A program made the translations under genes and the position numbers. Shown here piece after piece: positions 31,809 through 42,204 of a stretch of DNA of 64,000 nucleotides; the first letter of the stretch is position 1; each line of letters opens with the position of its first letter. Source of the DNA: Bemisia tabaci (lineage: Eukaryota; Arthropoda; Insecta; Hemiptera; Aleyrodidae); the NCBI RefSeq assembly GCF_918797505.1, contig NC_092798.1:3547501-3611500 (forward strand), in the 5' to 3' direction. The notes under the pieces are model-generated. The model was not told the origin of the DNA. It ran no database searches and saw nothing but the letters and a program-made list of their open reading frames with translations.

Positions 31809-32165
31809 GGGGCGGCGGAGTGGGTTTTCAATTTCCCGGGGACCCGGAGAGCGACCGGCAATAAAAAGCGGGCAACTTTTTCGAGTGAAATCTAACCTCT
31901 GATAAAAACTTTGCGTTTACTTTGTGTCAGACACAGTTGAGCGGTTCGGTCGCGGGGCAAATAGAAGCCTCCTGGCGGTGCCGGGTGCCAGGTCGAGCGT
32001 CGGCGTCGGCGTCGCGGTGCGTGGCGTCGCGACGCCTGTCCGAATCGGGGGCCGCGCGCGCCGCAGGTAAATCTGGAAACGCTTCCGTCCTCCGCGCCCA
32101 ACTTCCCGTCCGACCGATGACTTGGCTAACTCGTCAAACTCATGTCCCGGCTGTTCTCCCGCGCT
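31809..32165. other. CpG-rich island with a donor-like site
   Basis: Strongly CpG-rich and repeat-free. CGCCGCAGGTAAATC at about 32060 fits a splice donor (CAG|GTAAAT), and a TCAGACAC word at about 31927 could be an initiator. A non-coding first exon on the plus strand is possible but untested. Frames on both strands are arginine-rich, as expected from GC composition. Confidence 0.35.
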
Positions 32166-32886
32166 GAGGAAAAACGCCGTACAGGCAATCAGGCGCCGTC
32201 CAATGGGCCTGTTGCAAACTTTTGCTAGAGCAAAAATAAGAGTTGTTTCTTGTAGATAATGCCTCAAAAATCACGATGAGCGCATCGGCAAAGTCTGAAA
32301 TGCACTCATAACTTCACAATCTGCGTAAGAAATTTGCGTTTTTTTAAGCTTCCCGCTTCAAAAACGATACTACGGCATAGGTGAACATTTTGTTAGAGGA
32401 GTCGCTCCATCGTCGGCGATATTTATCATGGCCGACGCTTGCACGCAGTTCCGCGCGTAATTCAAGGAGAGTTCAAGGTCAATCAATTCGGGCGTGGAAG
32501 ATATGAACGTTAACACACCGATTGTTATCTGGTCTAATCCAGTTCAGGTGTTATCTCGTCCCATCAAACGTGTTTTAGCGGATTGGCGTCGGCTATGATG
32601 ATTATTGCCGACGATGGAACGACTCCTCTAACAAAATGTTCACCTGTGCCGTAGTATCGTTTTTGAAGCGGGAAGCTCAAAAAACCGCAAATTTCTTACG
32701 CAGATTGTGAAGTTATGAGTGCATTTCAGAGTTTGCCGATGCGCTCATCGTGATTTTTGAGGCATTATCTATAAGAAACAACTCTTAGTTTTGCTCTAGC
32801 AAAAGTTTGCAACAGGCCCATTCCCCTCGATAAAATACGAATATTCAGGCAAGTGGACACTTTTCACTTGATTTTTCATAGAATGG
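32166..32886. mobile_element. A-family fragment split by D
   Basis: GAGGAAAAACGCCGTAC lies before D, and TTCCCCTCGATAAAATACGA, then TTTTTCATAG, lies after. Both belong to the left half of one A element. Its right half is missing where B copy 3 begins. Confidence 0.7.
32202..32822. mobile_element. D-family long hairpin element
   Basis: Two 237-bp arms (32202-32438 and 32586-32822) are inverted copies, about 95% alike by eye, around a 147-base loop. The tips are AATGGGCCTGTTGCAAAC and GTTTGCAACAGGCCCATT. CAAAAATCACGATGAGCGCA and AGGTGAACATTTTGTTAGAG are perfectly mirrored. A transcript would fold into long double-stranded RNA. Confidence 0.92.
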
Positions 32887-33442
32887 AATGGACCACTAGA
32901 CAAGGTACGAATTTCAGCATTCTGTTACATGTTTCTTCACCAAAATTTCACGTAGAACACGATGCGCACAACGAAAATTACCGAAATGAACTCCTTCCGA
33001 AGATATTTAATGATTCTTGGTGCGTGAATTGAAACCACCCGCTCATGAAAACTCAATGCTCTACGTGATTCACATCGCGCGCTAAACGTTATCATGAACG
33101 TCTCTGCGATGAAAAAATCTGGCAACCTCAATCTTGACGCTTTGGCTCAGCTATAGCAAATTATTTATAGTTTGAAAAACACATGGTGAGGAAGGAACAT
33201 TGCTCCATTAAAAAGCTTACTGAAACCGTTGTAGTGCGCGATTTGACTCGCGTATAGAGCTTTGAGTTTCTTGTGAGCGGGCAGTTCAAATTCCTCGTAT
33301 CCAATGTGAAATAAAAATGTTAATATCTCAGTTAGGAGTTGCTTTCAGTAATTTTCGTTGCGCGAATCGTGTTCTACGTGAAATTCTGGTTAAGATACAT
33401 GTATTAGAGTGCTTAAATTCGTATCTTGTCTAGTGGTCCATT
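32887..33442. mobile_element. B-family inverted-repeat element, copy 3
   Basis: AATGGACCACTAGACAAGGT to CTTGTCTAGTGGTCCATT, 556 bp, very similar along its full length to copy 2 at 24411. Arms pair as in copy 2, and the unpaired centre includes ATCTTGACGCTTTGGCTCAG. Confidence 0.88.
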
Positions 33443-33481
33443 CTTGCATTGATCGGGAATTTGTGATTTAAGTGCTGTATC

Positions 33482-33731
33482 TTATGGATTGCATTTTGCA
33501 AAAAGGAACCAGGAGCATTAAAACTGTGCAACTTCTTTTGTCTTGGAAGTAAAACCTGATTAACCATTGACAATTCCTATTCTACTCGCTAAAAACTGTA
33601 AGTTTGAGACGAAAAATTATCATGCAAATTTCATATTTTTTCCATGATTTCAGTAATTTTATTGCAAAGAATGAAGTAGCACAATCTTAGCATCATTGCA
33701 ATGCTTCTGGTTCCTTTTTGCAAAATGCATC
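33482..33731. mobile_element. F-family MITE, copy 3
   Basis: ATGGATTGCATTTTGCAAAA, AGGAACCAGGAGCATT is mirrored by AATGCTTCTGGTTCCTTTTT, GCAAAATGCATCC. It directly follows B copy 3 after about 40 bp. Confidence 0.8.
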
Positions 33732-34159
33732 CTTGTGTATCACGAATGAGAAACACGATGATTCAACTGGTTTTTCCTGACAGTGATTCCCAAGCTCAAG
33801 AAAAGCTCACAAATCTTTTATCGGGAAAAATTTGGCAAAGTAGGAATTTTCATAAGGTCCTTTCCTTTCGCACGGCAATCGGGTGCTGCAAAATTCTCTG
33901 TGAATGTGTACCTGGAAAGAAGTCTTTTGTAAACCTACCCACGCGACGTCTCATTATTCCATCGATAACCCGTTGTAAAGACCTTATACTGACCGTGTAA
34001 AGGTGAATTCTAAACTTCAAACTTTGGAATTTGTCAGTTTCACATTAAACCATAATGAAACGTTGAGCATAAGGTAGAAACACGAGCAGAGCCTTTGATG
34101 TAATAAAAAAACGAATCAAATCCGATCGCAAAATTTTGCGAATTGTTCACGGCGGAAAC
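33732..34159. other. Single-copy stretch
   Basis: A plus-strand frame (33701-34000, 99 codons) has no recognised motif. Nothing else was noted. Confidence 0.3.
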
Positions 34160-34413
34160 TGCTGTGCCGAGGAAAACGCCGTAAGAGCATTCGAACTGTC
34201 CCAAATTTCCTTCGAACAAAATACTTATTTTTGAGAAAAGTTATCAATACTTTTGCGTGAAATTTGCAAATACTTTAGATTAAATTGCAAGCAAAATTAT
34301 CTGAAAAATTGGGAGAAAAAAATTCAAAATCCTCCCAGTAAATTCGTTTTTTATCGAGGGTAATATAGCGACACCTGCAGAAGGCTCATACGGCATTTTT
34401 CCGTAGCACGGCA
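34160..34413. mobile_element. A-family MITE, copy 11
   Basis: CTGCTGTGCCGAGGAAAACG, CCGTAAGAGCATTCGAA to GAAGGCTCATACGGCATTTT, TCCGTAGCACGGCA. The length of 254 bp is normal. Confidence 0.8.
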
Positions 34414-34859
34414 AAAGAACACTCTCTTTTCATGAAAATCAGTTCTTCTCCGATCGATAATGGTCCAAACATGTCAACAGATTCGAATTCAGCGCGCTTA
34501 ATTGTTCTTAATGTCAACCCCTTTAAGTATTTAATTTGAGCAACAGCGCATGGAATTGGGGGTGTGAGCTTGTTCAAATGCAACCACCGATACGTTCAAA
34601 TCAATGAAATTGAGGTGACACCTAAATCCTATCGCCTTCAAACAGATTGCTATCCATGCGATTTCAACAGGCAGTTGCTCTGAGCAGCATGCATTTGAAA
34701 ACGAATCTACAACGATTGCACTACATGTTACGCTTGCATATGCGTTTGTGAACGGGAATCATCAAATCTCTCTAAAAATCCAGACTACAACACCTCTTAA
34801 GTAAAATTTATTCATGATTCATTTAGAATCCACTGCCTTTTTGTCATTTTTAACGAGAG
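34414..34859. other. Single-copy stretch
   Basis: It contains the word TTCAACAGGCAGTTGCTCTG at about 34666, which resembles the conserved part of the minisatellite at 39.6-41.25 kb. Otherwise nothing was recognised. Confidence 0.35.
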
Positions 34860-35205
34860 TTCAAAATGCTCATAATGGAGAATTTGCACGCAAAATTTTT
34901 ATTGCTTCATCTGAAAATGCCTAAAACGCTGATTCCGCAGTATTTTTCATAATTTTTTTCTTTTTTGCAATGGCAAATATTATAATAAAAATGGATTTAA
35001 AAGAGCAAAAATGCACCGCCTAGTGACGTCATCTGGCGGCATTTCCCATTTAAACGCATGTACTTTAGCAGCTTAGATAATTTTGTCATATCTCCTCCAA
35101 TAATTGTTCATTTATGAACTAAGGGTATCCTCATATTCAGCTCTCTTAGTAGCGTCCACTTGAACACTAAGTTCTTACAATTTCAGACACCTGCAAAGTC
35201 TCCAT
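34860..35205 (+). mobile_element. L-family element, right part
   Basis: Matches 23400-23730: GAATTTGCACGCAAA, CCGCAGTATTTTTCATAATT, TAGTGACGTCATCTGGCGGC, ATTTCCCATTTAAACGCATG, TTGTCATATCTCCTCCAATA, ending CACCTGCAAAGTCTCC. The left arm is lost or too diverged. Confidence 0.75.
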
Positions 35206-35487
35206 CACTGCGCAGGAAAACAACTGAAATTCAGGGGTAGTCCCTAAATTGGGTAACGCACTTTTTCGGCATTTCTGATCCCCCCTTCCCCTTGCAACGC
35301 TTTTGGGACGTAGGTCCTTTTCCTTTACGTAAAAACGAAATTTCGTGAAAACCTCTGCGGCCCCCTCCCACCCTAGAGCGTTACATACTTTAGGGACGGC
35401 CCCTCATCCCTCGAGCAGAAATTGTTTTGACTTGGTCGACAAATTCCTCTGAACTTCACGTCCGAAAACATTTGCTCTGAACAAAAT
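35206..35487. other. Single-copy stretch
   Basis: No repeat or coding signal noted. Confidence 0.3.
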
Positions 35488-35959
35488 CAGTGGTGAGGCA
35501 CAATAATCAACTATCGATGGTATCCCCTTTGAAGCTATGGGGAAGAATCAATTATTACGGTGTTACTTGCCAGGATGTCTACTAAAACAAGCTGGCCAAA
35601 AAACAGTACTTTTACGGTGCTTTTTCAGTACATTCCCAAGAAATTCAGTACCTGCTTTACAGGAAAATTCAGTACTTTCTCAGTACCTACCTCCAATTGA
35701 CGAAAATCGAAAAATTTCAAAAATGTAAATTTCTCGCCTAAGTTGCGACAAAAATGTAAAAAATTCCGGACCTTCTGCGGAATTTCCGCACTTTTCCAGT
35801 ACTTCCGGACCGGCCTTAAGAAAATCGGTGCTATTCTCGGACTTTCCGGAAATTCCGGACTTGTAGACACCCTACTTGCGAGCGCCCTGATAATCGATCT
35901 TTTTTCAAAGGCTTGAATGGCATATCAATCGATGCATCGGAAAGCACGCCACGCCACCG
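35488..35959. mobile_element. I-family MITE, copy 4, with M nested
   Basis: CAGTGGTGAGGCACAATAAT starts it, and GAAAGCACGCCACGCCACCG ends it. A perfect 8-bp duplication AACAAAAT lies at 35480-35487 and 35960-35967. Removing M joins GAATCAATTATTACGGTGTT to GCGCCCTGATAATCGATC, the normal I centre. Confidence 0.88.
35572..35872 (+). mobile_element. M-family element, copy 4, at the centre of I
   Basis: AGGATGTCTACTAAAACAAG to GGACTTGTAGACACCCT. ACTTGC occurs on both sides (ACTTGCCA left, ACTTGCGA right) and is probably the target duplication. The exact ends shift by one or two bases depending on how it is read. Confidence 0.85.
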
Positions 35960-35967
35960 AACAAAAT

Positions 35968-36379
35968 ACGCCACGCAAGAAGCTTTGAAAATAAAAAGGA
36001 GGAGAAGTCCACTTGGGAGTCAGTGGCTCGGATAATTCTTTCGGAAAACAGATGTAAATGTCTTGCTCCGGCGAAGGAAAAAGCCGAGTCGGCGCCCATA
36101 AATGTTGGGCGCTTCCTGTTGGACGCGAGCCAAAAGGGCACTAGCCACCCGGGTCCAACAGGCAGTTGCTCCTCATTACAACTACTCCAGTATTAAATCG
36201 AATTAATTGTAGGGCATGTAATTGTGAACGAGCATTGCACGGTTGCACGCGACTCGCTGTATCAGTCATTCATTGATCAAGTAAGGCCATGCCAGAGCAA
36301 CCCGTTGGCTAAGGCCCTTGCAAAGGCCCCTGAGAAAGCCACACAGATGGATATTTACGTGTATTCCGTTACTTTTGCC
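35968..36379. other. CpG-containing single-copy stretch
   Basis: It contains GGGTCCAACAGGCAGTTGCT at 36151, similar to the minisatellite core at 39.6-41.25 kb. No gene was recognised. Confidence 0.35.
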
Positions 36380-36787
36380 TAGAGTACCTATATTGAGAGA
36401 GTACGGCCACTGGGCCCCATGGAGAGGCTTAGGACCCAAAAATGGCGGTGCTTCGTTTTGGTTTTTGTGGATGGGAGGGGGGTCATTGCCAATTTTTGAC
36501 GGTTATCACCAACCGCACTTGCTGCCAACCTTACTACATCTAAGATAATTTTTCTCAAAAATTGCACACGATTAGCCTTAAAAATATGTAAAGAAGTCGC
36601 AATAGTACATTTGGGTAAATTTCTCGTTACGATAAGCAAAGAAAACTACATTTTGAGTCATTTTGCATTTCATTAGTTTATGGCGTCCGCCATTTTTGGG
36701 TCCTAAGGGCTCCATTCAGCCTAAGATGGCTAAGCCAATCAGAGGTGGTAACACCAGTGGCCATACTCTCTCAATATAGGTACTCTA
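36380..36787. mobile_element. W-family hAT-like element, copy 1
   Basis: The terminal inverted repeats TAGAGTACCTATATTGAGAG and CTCTCAATATAGGTACTCTA are perfect over 20 bp and continue through GGCCACTGG/CCAGTGGCC. A perfect 8-bp duplication CTTTTGCC lies at 36372-36379 and 36788-36795. Two AGGACCCAAAAATGGCGG-type words lie near the ends in opposite orientation. It is 408 bp with no coding capacity. Confidence 0.93.
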
Positions 36788-36823
36788 CTTTTGCCTCGTT
36801 TTCTTTCGATGAGATCAACCAAA

Positions 36824-37368
36824 ATTGAAGCACTGGGTGCATTTTTGGGGCGTTGGATGCAAAATTGAAGGGCGTTTCTGTGTTGCAGTGTCTCGGAATC
36901 TTTGCTAACGTTTCATCCACTATGAATGAAGCAAATCGACGGCGTGGGTTGGCAATCACATATCTCGTTTGCGGTGTCTGATAATCTCCGCCTCTATGTT
37001 ATTTTTTTTAAAGGAGAACAAATTGACATAATTCCTTAAAGTTTTTGCAGAACAGTCTTCGCACACAGAAGAAAAATCATGGCAGTTTTAAAGAACTGCC
37101 GCTCGGTAGTTTTCCGTTTTAAAAAAGTAAAGTATGACAGGAATTTGCGACGTCGCAAACCGAGTTAAGTGATCGCCGACTGATACCGTCGATACGTAGG
37201 GAATATGAAGAAGCTTTCCTGAATTTTCTTTATGATTTAAAAATGCCGAAAACGAAAAATTTCAGAAAATTCACTCAATGGTTTCCTCTCTAAAATATAA
37301 ATTAGTAGTGAGGATTCTGAAACACCGCAACCAAGAAATGCACTTTTTGAGTCCAACGCCTCAATTGT
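36824..37368. mobile_element. Q-family element, copy 3, with P nested
   Basis: The left part (GCACTGGGTGCATTTTTGGG, TGTTGCAGTGTCTCGGAATC) and right part (GGATTCTGAAACACCGCAAC, AATGCACTTTTTGAGTCCAA) flank P at 36937-37191. Without P it is about 290 bp. Confidence 0.75.
36937..37191 (+). mobile_element. P-family element, copy 3, inside Q
   Basis: 255 bp, CGACGG to CCGTCG. TTGGCAATCACATATCTCGT, TTGCGGTGTCTGATAATCTC on the left mirrors GACGTCGCAAACCGAGTTAA, GTGATCGCC on the right. Confidence 0.8.
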
Positions 37369-37380
37369 AATATTCATAGT

Positions 37381-37617
37381 TTCTCAGAAGAAGGAACGTA
37401 ACACTAACTATATTTCAATGCTGAAAAATTATCACTGGAAAAATTTATTTGTAACTTGGAAAATTCTGTGCCCTTCTAACTGAAATTTCCCTAATAACAC
37501 AAGAAAATCATAGGTTTTGCAAGAAATCGCCCAGTCATTTTTTTTGTGTGGAAAAAATGCATTATTTGAGTCAAAAATGCAATTTTGGAATGAAGTTAAG
37601 TTCCTTTGACTGAGAAA
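37381..37617. mobile_element. HH-family element, copy 2
   Basis: TTCTCAGAAGAAGGAACGTA is mirrored by AAGTTCCTTTGACTGAGAA. It is diverged inside. It abuts F copy 4 on the right with no spacer. Confidence 0.65.
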
Positions 37618-37872
37618 TGGACCGCGTTAAGCAAAAAGGAACCAAGTCACATCAGCTATTGCCAAACGTAACTATGGAATTTAATTTTACACAAGAGAAC
37701 GATTGTGCGGATTTCTTTAACAATTTTAAGGTATTTGCTTCGTACAATGCAGAAAATTCTCTGAAATTTGCACGAAAATCCGCACAACCGTTTTCATGTA
37801 AGAAATTAAATTGCCCTGTCAAATTAGCCAATCGCAAATGCGGCTTGGTTCCTTTCTGCTGAAAGCGGTCCA
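37618..37872. mobile_element. F-family MITE, copy 4
   Basis: TGGACCGCGTTAAGCAAAAA, GGAACCAAGTCACATCAG is mirrored by CGGCTTGGTTCCTTTCTGCT, GAAAGCGGTCCA. The inner pair is GAACGATTGTGCGGATTT/AAATCCGCACAACCGTTTTC. Frames on both strands are shadows. Confidence 0.8.
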
Positions 37873-37914
37873 AATGGCGAACAACCAAATTGTTTGGTTA
37901 ATTTAACCGGAAAC

Positions 37915-38010
37915 TTAGGTTACTCCGAGACATTTTGGTGAGAATCAGTACTGTTTCCGGACTTGCTGGACTAGTAAACACCCTGCGCTTAAATTCGCAC
38001 CTTGTCTAGT
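37915..38010. mobile_element. M and B end fragments side by side
   Basis: ATCAGTACTGTTTCCGGACT, TAGTAAACACCCTG is an M right end. TTAAATTCGCACCTTGTCTA then begins a B right end, which is cut by the A element at 38012. Confidence 0.6.
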
Positions 38011-38011
38011 C

Positions 38012-38257
38012 TACCGTGCTAAGGAAAAACGCCGTAAGAACATTCGAGAGTTGCCAAATTTTCCTTGATAAAACCTATATTTTTGACATCATTAATGCAT
38101 TTTTCCTCGAAATTTTCAGATATATTAGATTACATGGCGTGCAAAATTGTCTGAAAATTTTAGAAAATATTCGCAATTTTCTCAGTTAATATGGTTTTTA
38201 TCGGGGGAAACTTGGCAACGTCTGAAGGCTCATACGGCGTTCTTCCTTAGAACGGCA
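38012..38257. mobile_element. A-family MITE, copy 12
   Basis: TACCGTGCTAAGGAAAAACG, CCGTAAGAACATTCGAGAGT to GAAGGCTCATACGGCGTTCT, TCCTTAGAACGGCA. 246 bp. Confidence 0.85.
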
Positions 38258-38260
38258 GTC

Positions 38261-38506
38261 CTGCCGTCCAACGCAAAATCGTCGTAAAAGCCATTTTAAA
38301 TTTTTTGGAAACAATGTATCATATCAGAAAAACTTGTGTACTTTGGGACAATGTTTTAAAAGAATTCTCTCTCAATTACTGTTAAGAATTTAACAAGAAA
38401 ATTTGAGGTGCATAGGTAAAACAGTTGAGATTTTATGAAGTGTTGAGTTCCAAAAAACACGGGAAAATCTTGATGGATTTACGGCGTTCTTGCTTAGCAC
38501 GGCAGA
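38261..38506. mobile_element. A-family element, copy 13, decayed
   Basis: The left CTGCCGTCCAACGCAAAATC, GTCGTAA is weak. The right GATGGATTTACGGCGTTCTT, GCTTAGCACGGCA is clear. It lies immediately beside copy 12 and is of similar length. Confidence 0.55.
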
Positions 38507-38909
38507 TGTAGTAGTCCGTTGAATCGATTCGGTAGCTCTCGAAGTAATGCCTGAGTGTATCCATCTAAAAAGCATTTTTCACGACACGGATCCAACAGGC
38601 AGTTGTTAATAACGACCGCCTCGCAGACAGCTAAGCGAGAAGCAATTTTGTAGACGTGCGAAAATTGAATTGCACGAGGTGGGGGAACTTTCCCACGGAG
38701 AGCGAGCTAGGCGGAGGCTTCCCAATTTTAAATTTAAAAAGCTCTTGTTACCGATATCAACTTCAATATCTACTTGTTACACATAAATTGGAAGGATAAT
38801 TCGCAAATAAAAAATCCAACCACTTAAATTGACTCTCAGCTAGGGAACTTTCATGATTATTTTCATTTCAAAGTTAGTTTTTCCAGGAATTCAACAGATA
38901 GCTGTTTGT
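38507..38909. other. Single-copy stretch
   Basis: It contains GGATCCAACAGGCAGTTGTT at 38587, like the minisatellite core. Nothing else was recognised. Confidence 0.35.
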
Positions 38910-39162
38910 CGACGGTGAAACTACCGGACCACGTAGCTCTCATTTGCGGTGTTTTAAAATCTCCGCTCCCATTTTATTTTTTTAAAGGTGACAAATCAAT
39001 ATGGTTTCTTGAAATTTTCAAAAAGTTTTCATCGCACAGAGAATTAAAAACACGGGAGTTTTCAAGAAGTAACGTTGAGTGGTTTTGTATTTAAAAACTG
39101 GAGCCTGGCAGGAAGTATACAACATCGCAAACCTAGATCGTGGTCTGACAGTTTCACCATCG
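38910..39162 (+). mobile_element. P-family element, copy 4 (best copy)
   Basis: CGACGGTGAAACTACCGGAC, CACGTAGCTCTCATTTGCGG on the left mirrors ACATCGCAAACCTAGATCGT, GGTCTGACAGTTTCACCATC, G on the right. The length of 253 bp agrees with copy 3 and defines the family ends. Confidence 0.85.
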
Positions 39163-39227
39163 ATTTGTAAACATTAAGTTTGACTGCAGTTTGCAATTTA
39201 TTATAAAATACATGACGTGGAAAAATA

Positions 39228-39368
39228 GAACTGCGTTTTGCAACAGGAAGCTACAATTTCTGCCTAACTTGAGAGACAACGTATGTGCCAATAGTCTCCC
39301 TCTGCAGATAGGTGCTTTTGTGGAGGAGTCAGAATTAGTAGTTCCTCATTGCAAAATGAAGTCAAATT
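39228..39368. mobile_element. G-family element
   Basis: GAACTGCGTTTTGCAACAGG is mirrored by TAGTTCCTCATTGCAAAATG. The interior ACAACGTATGTGCCAATAGT, CTCCCTCTGCAGATAGGTGC is typical. Confidence 0.7.
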
Positions 39369-39589
39369 GAAACTCAACAAGGCGGATAACTTTCTTATAG
39401 CAAGTGAGTAATAAAGTTAAATCGTCCAAAAAAAAAAATTCCAACAGGTTTTTTCTTCAACAAGGAACATCCAAAAAAGTAGTCCGAAACCGAACTGTGA
39501 GTATATTTCGTAACAGGAAAGCGTAAACGTAAAAAATAACCCTCAATTGTGTATCTCTCACGATGACGAGAATGCCCATTTCAAATGTG

Positions 39590-41250
39590 AGCTATCTTTC
39601 ATAAATCCATCAAGCAGTTTTCTGTACCAATCACAAGCTGTTTTTGTGATTACGACTTGCTTAAAACATGAACTATACGGGAAATTTCTTTACACGCAAA
39701 ATTCATTCAAATTCACATAAAAATTTGAATTATTATCAGGCAGTTCCCACGGTCGCGGTGATGCCTGAAAATTGTTCTTTACGGAGCAGGTTTTATTTAT
39801 AAAAACTTAGCAGGCTGTTATTTATAACAACCTTAAGGTATTATTTGCGACAAGGACCTGTTAAACCTGAACTGTGTGAATAATGTGTAAACACACAATT
39901 TATTCAAATTCACAAGTAAATAGCACTCTCAAATTAGGCAGTTTTAAAGTCTGAGAATTTCCATTTAGAGGGCCAGCTTTTTTTCAAGTTATTAAGCAAA
40001 TCTAACAGACCGTTGCTTACAACAACTACAGACGGTTATTAGCAAGAAATTTGTCATACTTTAAATGTGTGTGTAATTTGTAGACACAAATTTCATGCAA
40101 ATCCACTCCCAAAAATAGACTCTCAATATGGTAACTCTCAGGATATTTTTCCTGTATAAAAGGCCAGCTTTTTTTTATAAAATTCTTACAGACTGTTGCT
40201 AAAAACCACTGCCAGACAGATCACTTAAGCAACAGATCCCTTAAATCTGAACTAGGTGTGTAACTTTATGAACACGAAGCCTTTTCAAATCCACACACAA
40301 AAATGGACCCTCAATAAAGCATCTCTCAGAGTGCATTCCTCATTTCAAGGGCGAGATTTTTCACAAAAATCTGACATGCTGTTGCTTCAAACCACTGCAG
40401 ACGATTATCAGCAACAAACCTGTTTAACCTGAGCTGTGAGTGTGTGTGTGTGTGTAATTTGTAGACACACAGTTCATCCAAATCCACATACAGAAGTAGA
40501 CTCTCAATAAGGCCACTCTCGGGGTATATTTTCTATTAATTAAAACAGGAGCGTTTCTGCAAGAAATGTGACAGGCAGTTGCTTAAAACAACTGGAGACT
40601 GAACTTTGCGTGTAATTTGTAAACACACAGCTCATCCAAACCCACAAACGAAAACAGACTCTCAATACACACTCTCTATGTTTTCTATTAATTAAAACAG
40701 GATCGTTTTTGGAAGAAATATGACAGGCCGTTGCTTAAAACAACTGCAGACTGAACTTTGCGTGTAATTTGTGAACACAAAGCTTGTTCAAATCCACTCA
40801 CGAAAAAAGACTCTCAATGAGGCAACTCTCGGGGTATTTTTCCTATTTAAAAGGCCAGATTTTTTTAATATAAAAATCTTACAGGCCGTTGCTGAAAACC
40901 ACTGCAGACGATTATTAGCGACAGATCCCTTGAATATGAACTTGGCGTAAAGTTTAATAAACACAAAGCCTTTTCCAATCCACACACGAAAAAGGATTCT
41001 CAATAAGGCCACTGTCTATGTTTTCTATTAATTAAAGTAGGATCATTTTAGCAAGAAATAAGTCAAGCCGTTGCTTAGAACAATTCTGGAGACTGAACTT
41101 TGCGTGTAATTCGTAAACACAAAGCTCAGCCACATCCACACACGAAAATGGACTCTGAATGAGGCATCTCTGAGGGCACGTTCCCCGTTTAAAAGTCGTG
41201 CTTTCCGCACAAATCCAACAGGCAGTTGTTCGCGACAACAATTGCGTGCA
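39590..41250 (+). repeat. Minisatellite, about ten diverged units of 150-200 bp
   Basis: The unit is anchored by CAGGC.GTTGCTTAAAACAAC followed by TGCAGACTGAACTTTGCGTG, TAATTTGTAAACACA, TCCAAATCCAC..ACGAAAA, GACTCTCAATAAGGC and a pyrimidine-rich tail. Anchors occur at about 39640, 39822, 40010, 40192, 40380, 40575, 40726, 40882, 41068 and 41218. A TG dinucleotide run interrupts at 40438-40456. Isolated anchor words occur at 34666, 36151 and 38587. Confidence 0.8.
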
Positions 41251-41855
41251 CACAGACAGAGAGGCGACGTGCCCGGTTCCCGTGCCCGGATCCGGCGCTG
41301 GAGTTGGAAGGGTGCCCGGAACAGGGAGAAGGGGCGGTTGTGTTGTTTTCGACTCGGGAGCCACGACAGAGGTACGACATCGATAGAAAGGTGAGCTACG
41401 TACCTCCGAATTGAGTCATCAATACTACTAACACAAAATAGGAGTCGGCCCGAATCATGTTACCGGAAAACACCTCAAACGGAACCCGACGCGCTCATAG
41501 GGGGCTGGAACGCCTAGCCGCCTGATTTGGCCATCGCATCGCCTCGCCGACCTGAACCAGCCTGCCGCGGCCTCTCTCCAAGGGAAACTGCTTGCTCCTC
41601 CGAGCGGATGCTGAGAGCGGCTCGCCTGCCTTCGCGTCCTGCGCCGCGCATCCGCCAACCCCCCCCCCCCTCAACCCGCCCGCCCCGCGGCCCCCTCCCT
41701 GGCCCCCGGAGAGCCCCCGCTGCGCATCGACATACATTGAACCCTCGCCGCACTGTGGCCGGAAAAAAAACCCACCGCGAAAATGTCCTAGCCTTTGACA
41801 AATCCCTGCGTCTCGCTCGGGGTTCCTGCCCAAATGATCGGGGGTCCAATTCATG
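41251..41855. other. CpG-rich island
   Basis: Very GC-rich and repeat-free, with a C-run near 41661-41670. AGAAAGGTGAGC at about 41386 could act as a splice donor. The long frames on both strands are proline-, arginine- and glycine-rich, as expected from composition, and have no motif. Confidence 0.4.
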
Positions 41856-42139
41856 AAGCGAATTTTATTTGGAGGTTCAGTACTACTTTCGTGCCCGAAC
41901 CTGCCATTTTATTTAGGTTCGGGACCTCCGATACGGTGACAAACGGATCGCAACGTCGTTGCAAGATTTTGGTGCTACCTCGCGAGGTGGCTCTAAAAAG
42001 GTTCGACCTATCGCAAACCAACGGATCTGATTGGTAGAATCTAGTAGCTACAGTGTCCACTGGTGTCGGTGATTGATGAAACAAACCGGAAGAGAACTTT
42101 CCATCGAGGCTCGGAACTTGAAATAAAATTCGCTTAAAG
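41856..42139. mobile_element. BB inverted-repeat element
   Basis: AAGCGAATTTTATTTGGAGG, TTC is mirrored by GGAACTTGAAATAAAATTCG, CTT. A nested pair GTGCCCGAACC / GGTTCGGGAC lies inside. One copy was seen. Confidence 0.7.
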
Positions 42140-42204
42140 TCGTTCCTTAAATCACCTCTTTTCCCTTAATAGAGAGAGTATCGCCGTGCGACTATGAGTT
42201 GGAT

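Noticed and set aside
39590..41250. Regularly spaced repeats suggestive of a CRISPR array
   Set aside because: The units are 150-200 bp, diverged throughout and lack short identical repeats with unique spacers. The rest of the window looks eukaryotic.
41495..41856. Overlapping long frames on both strands in GC-rich DNA
   Set aside because: Frames on both strands at once, proline/arginine/glycine bias and no motif point to composition, not coding.
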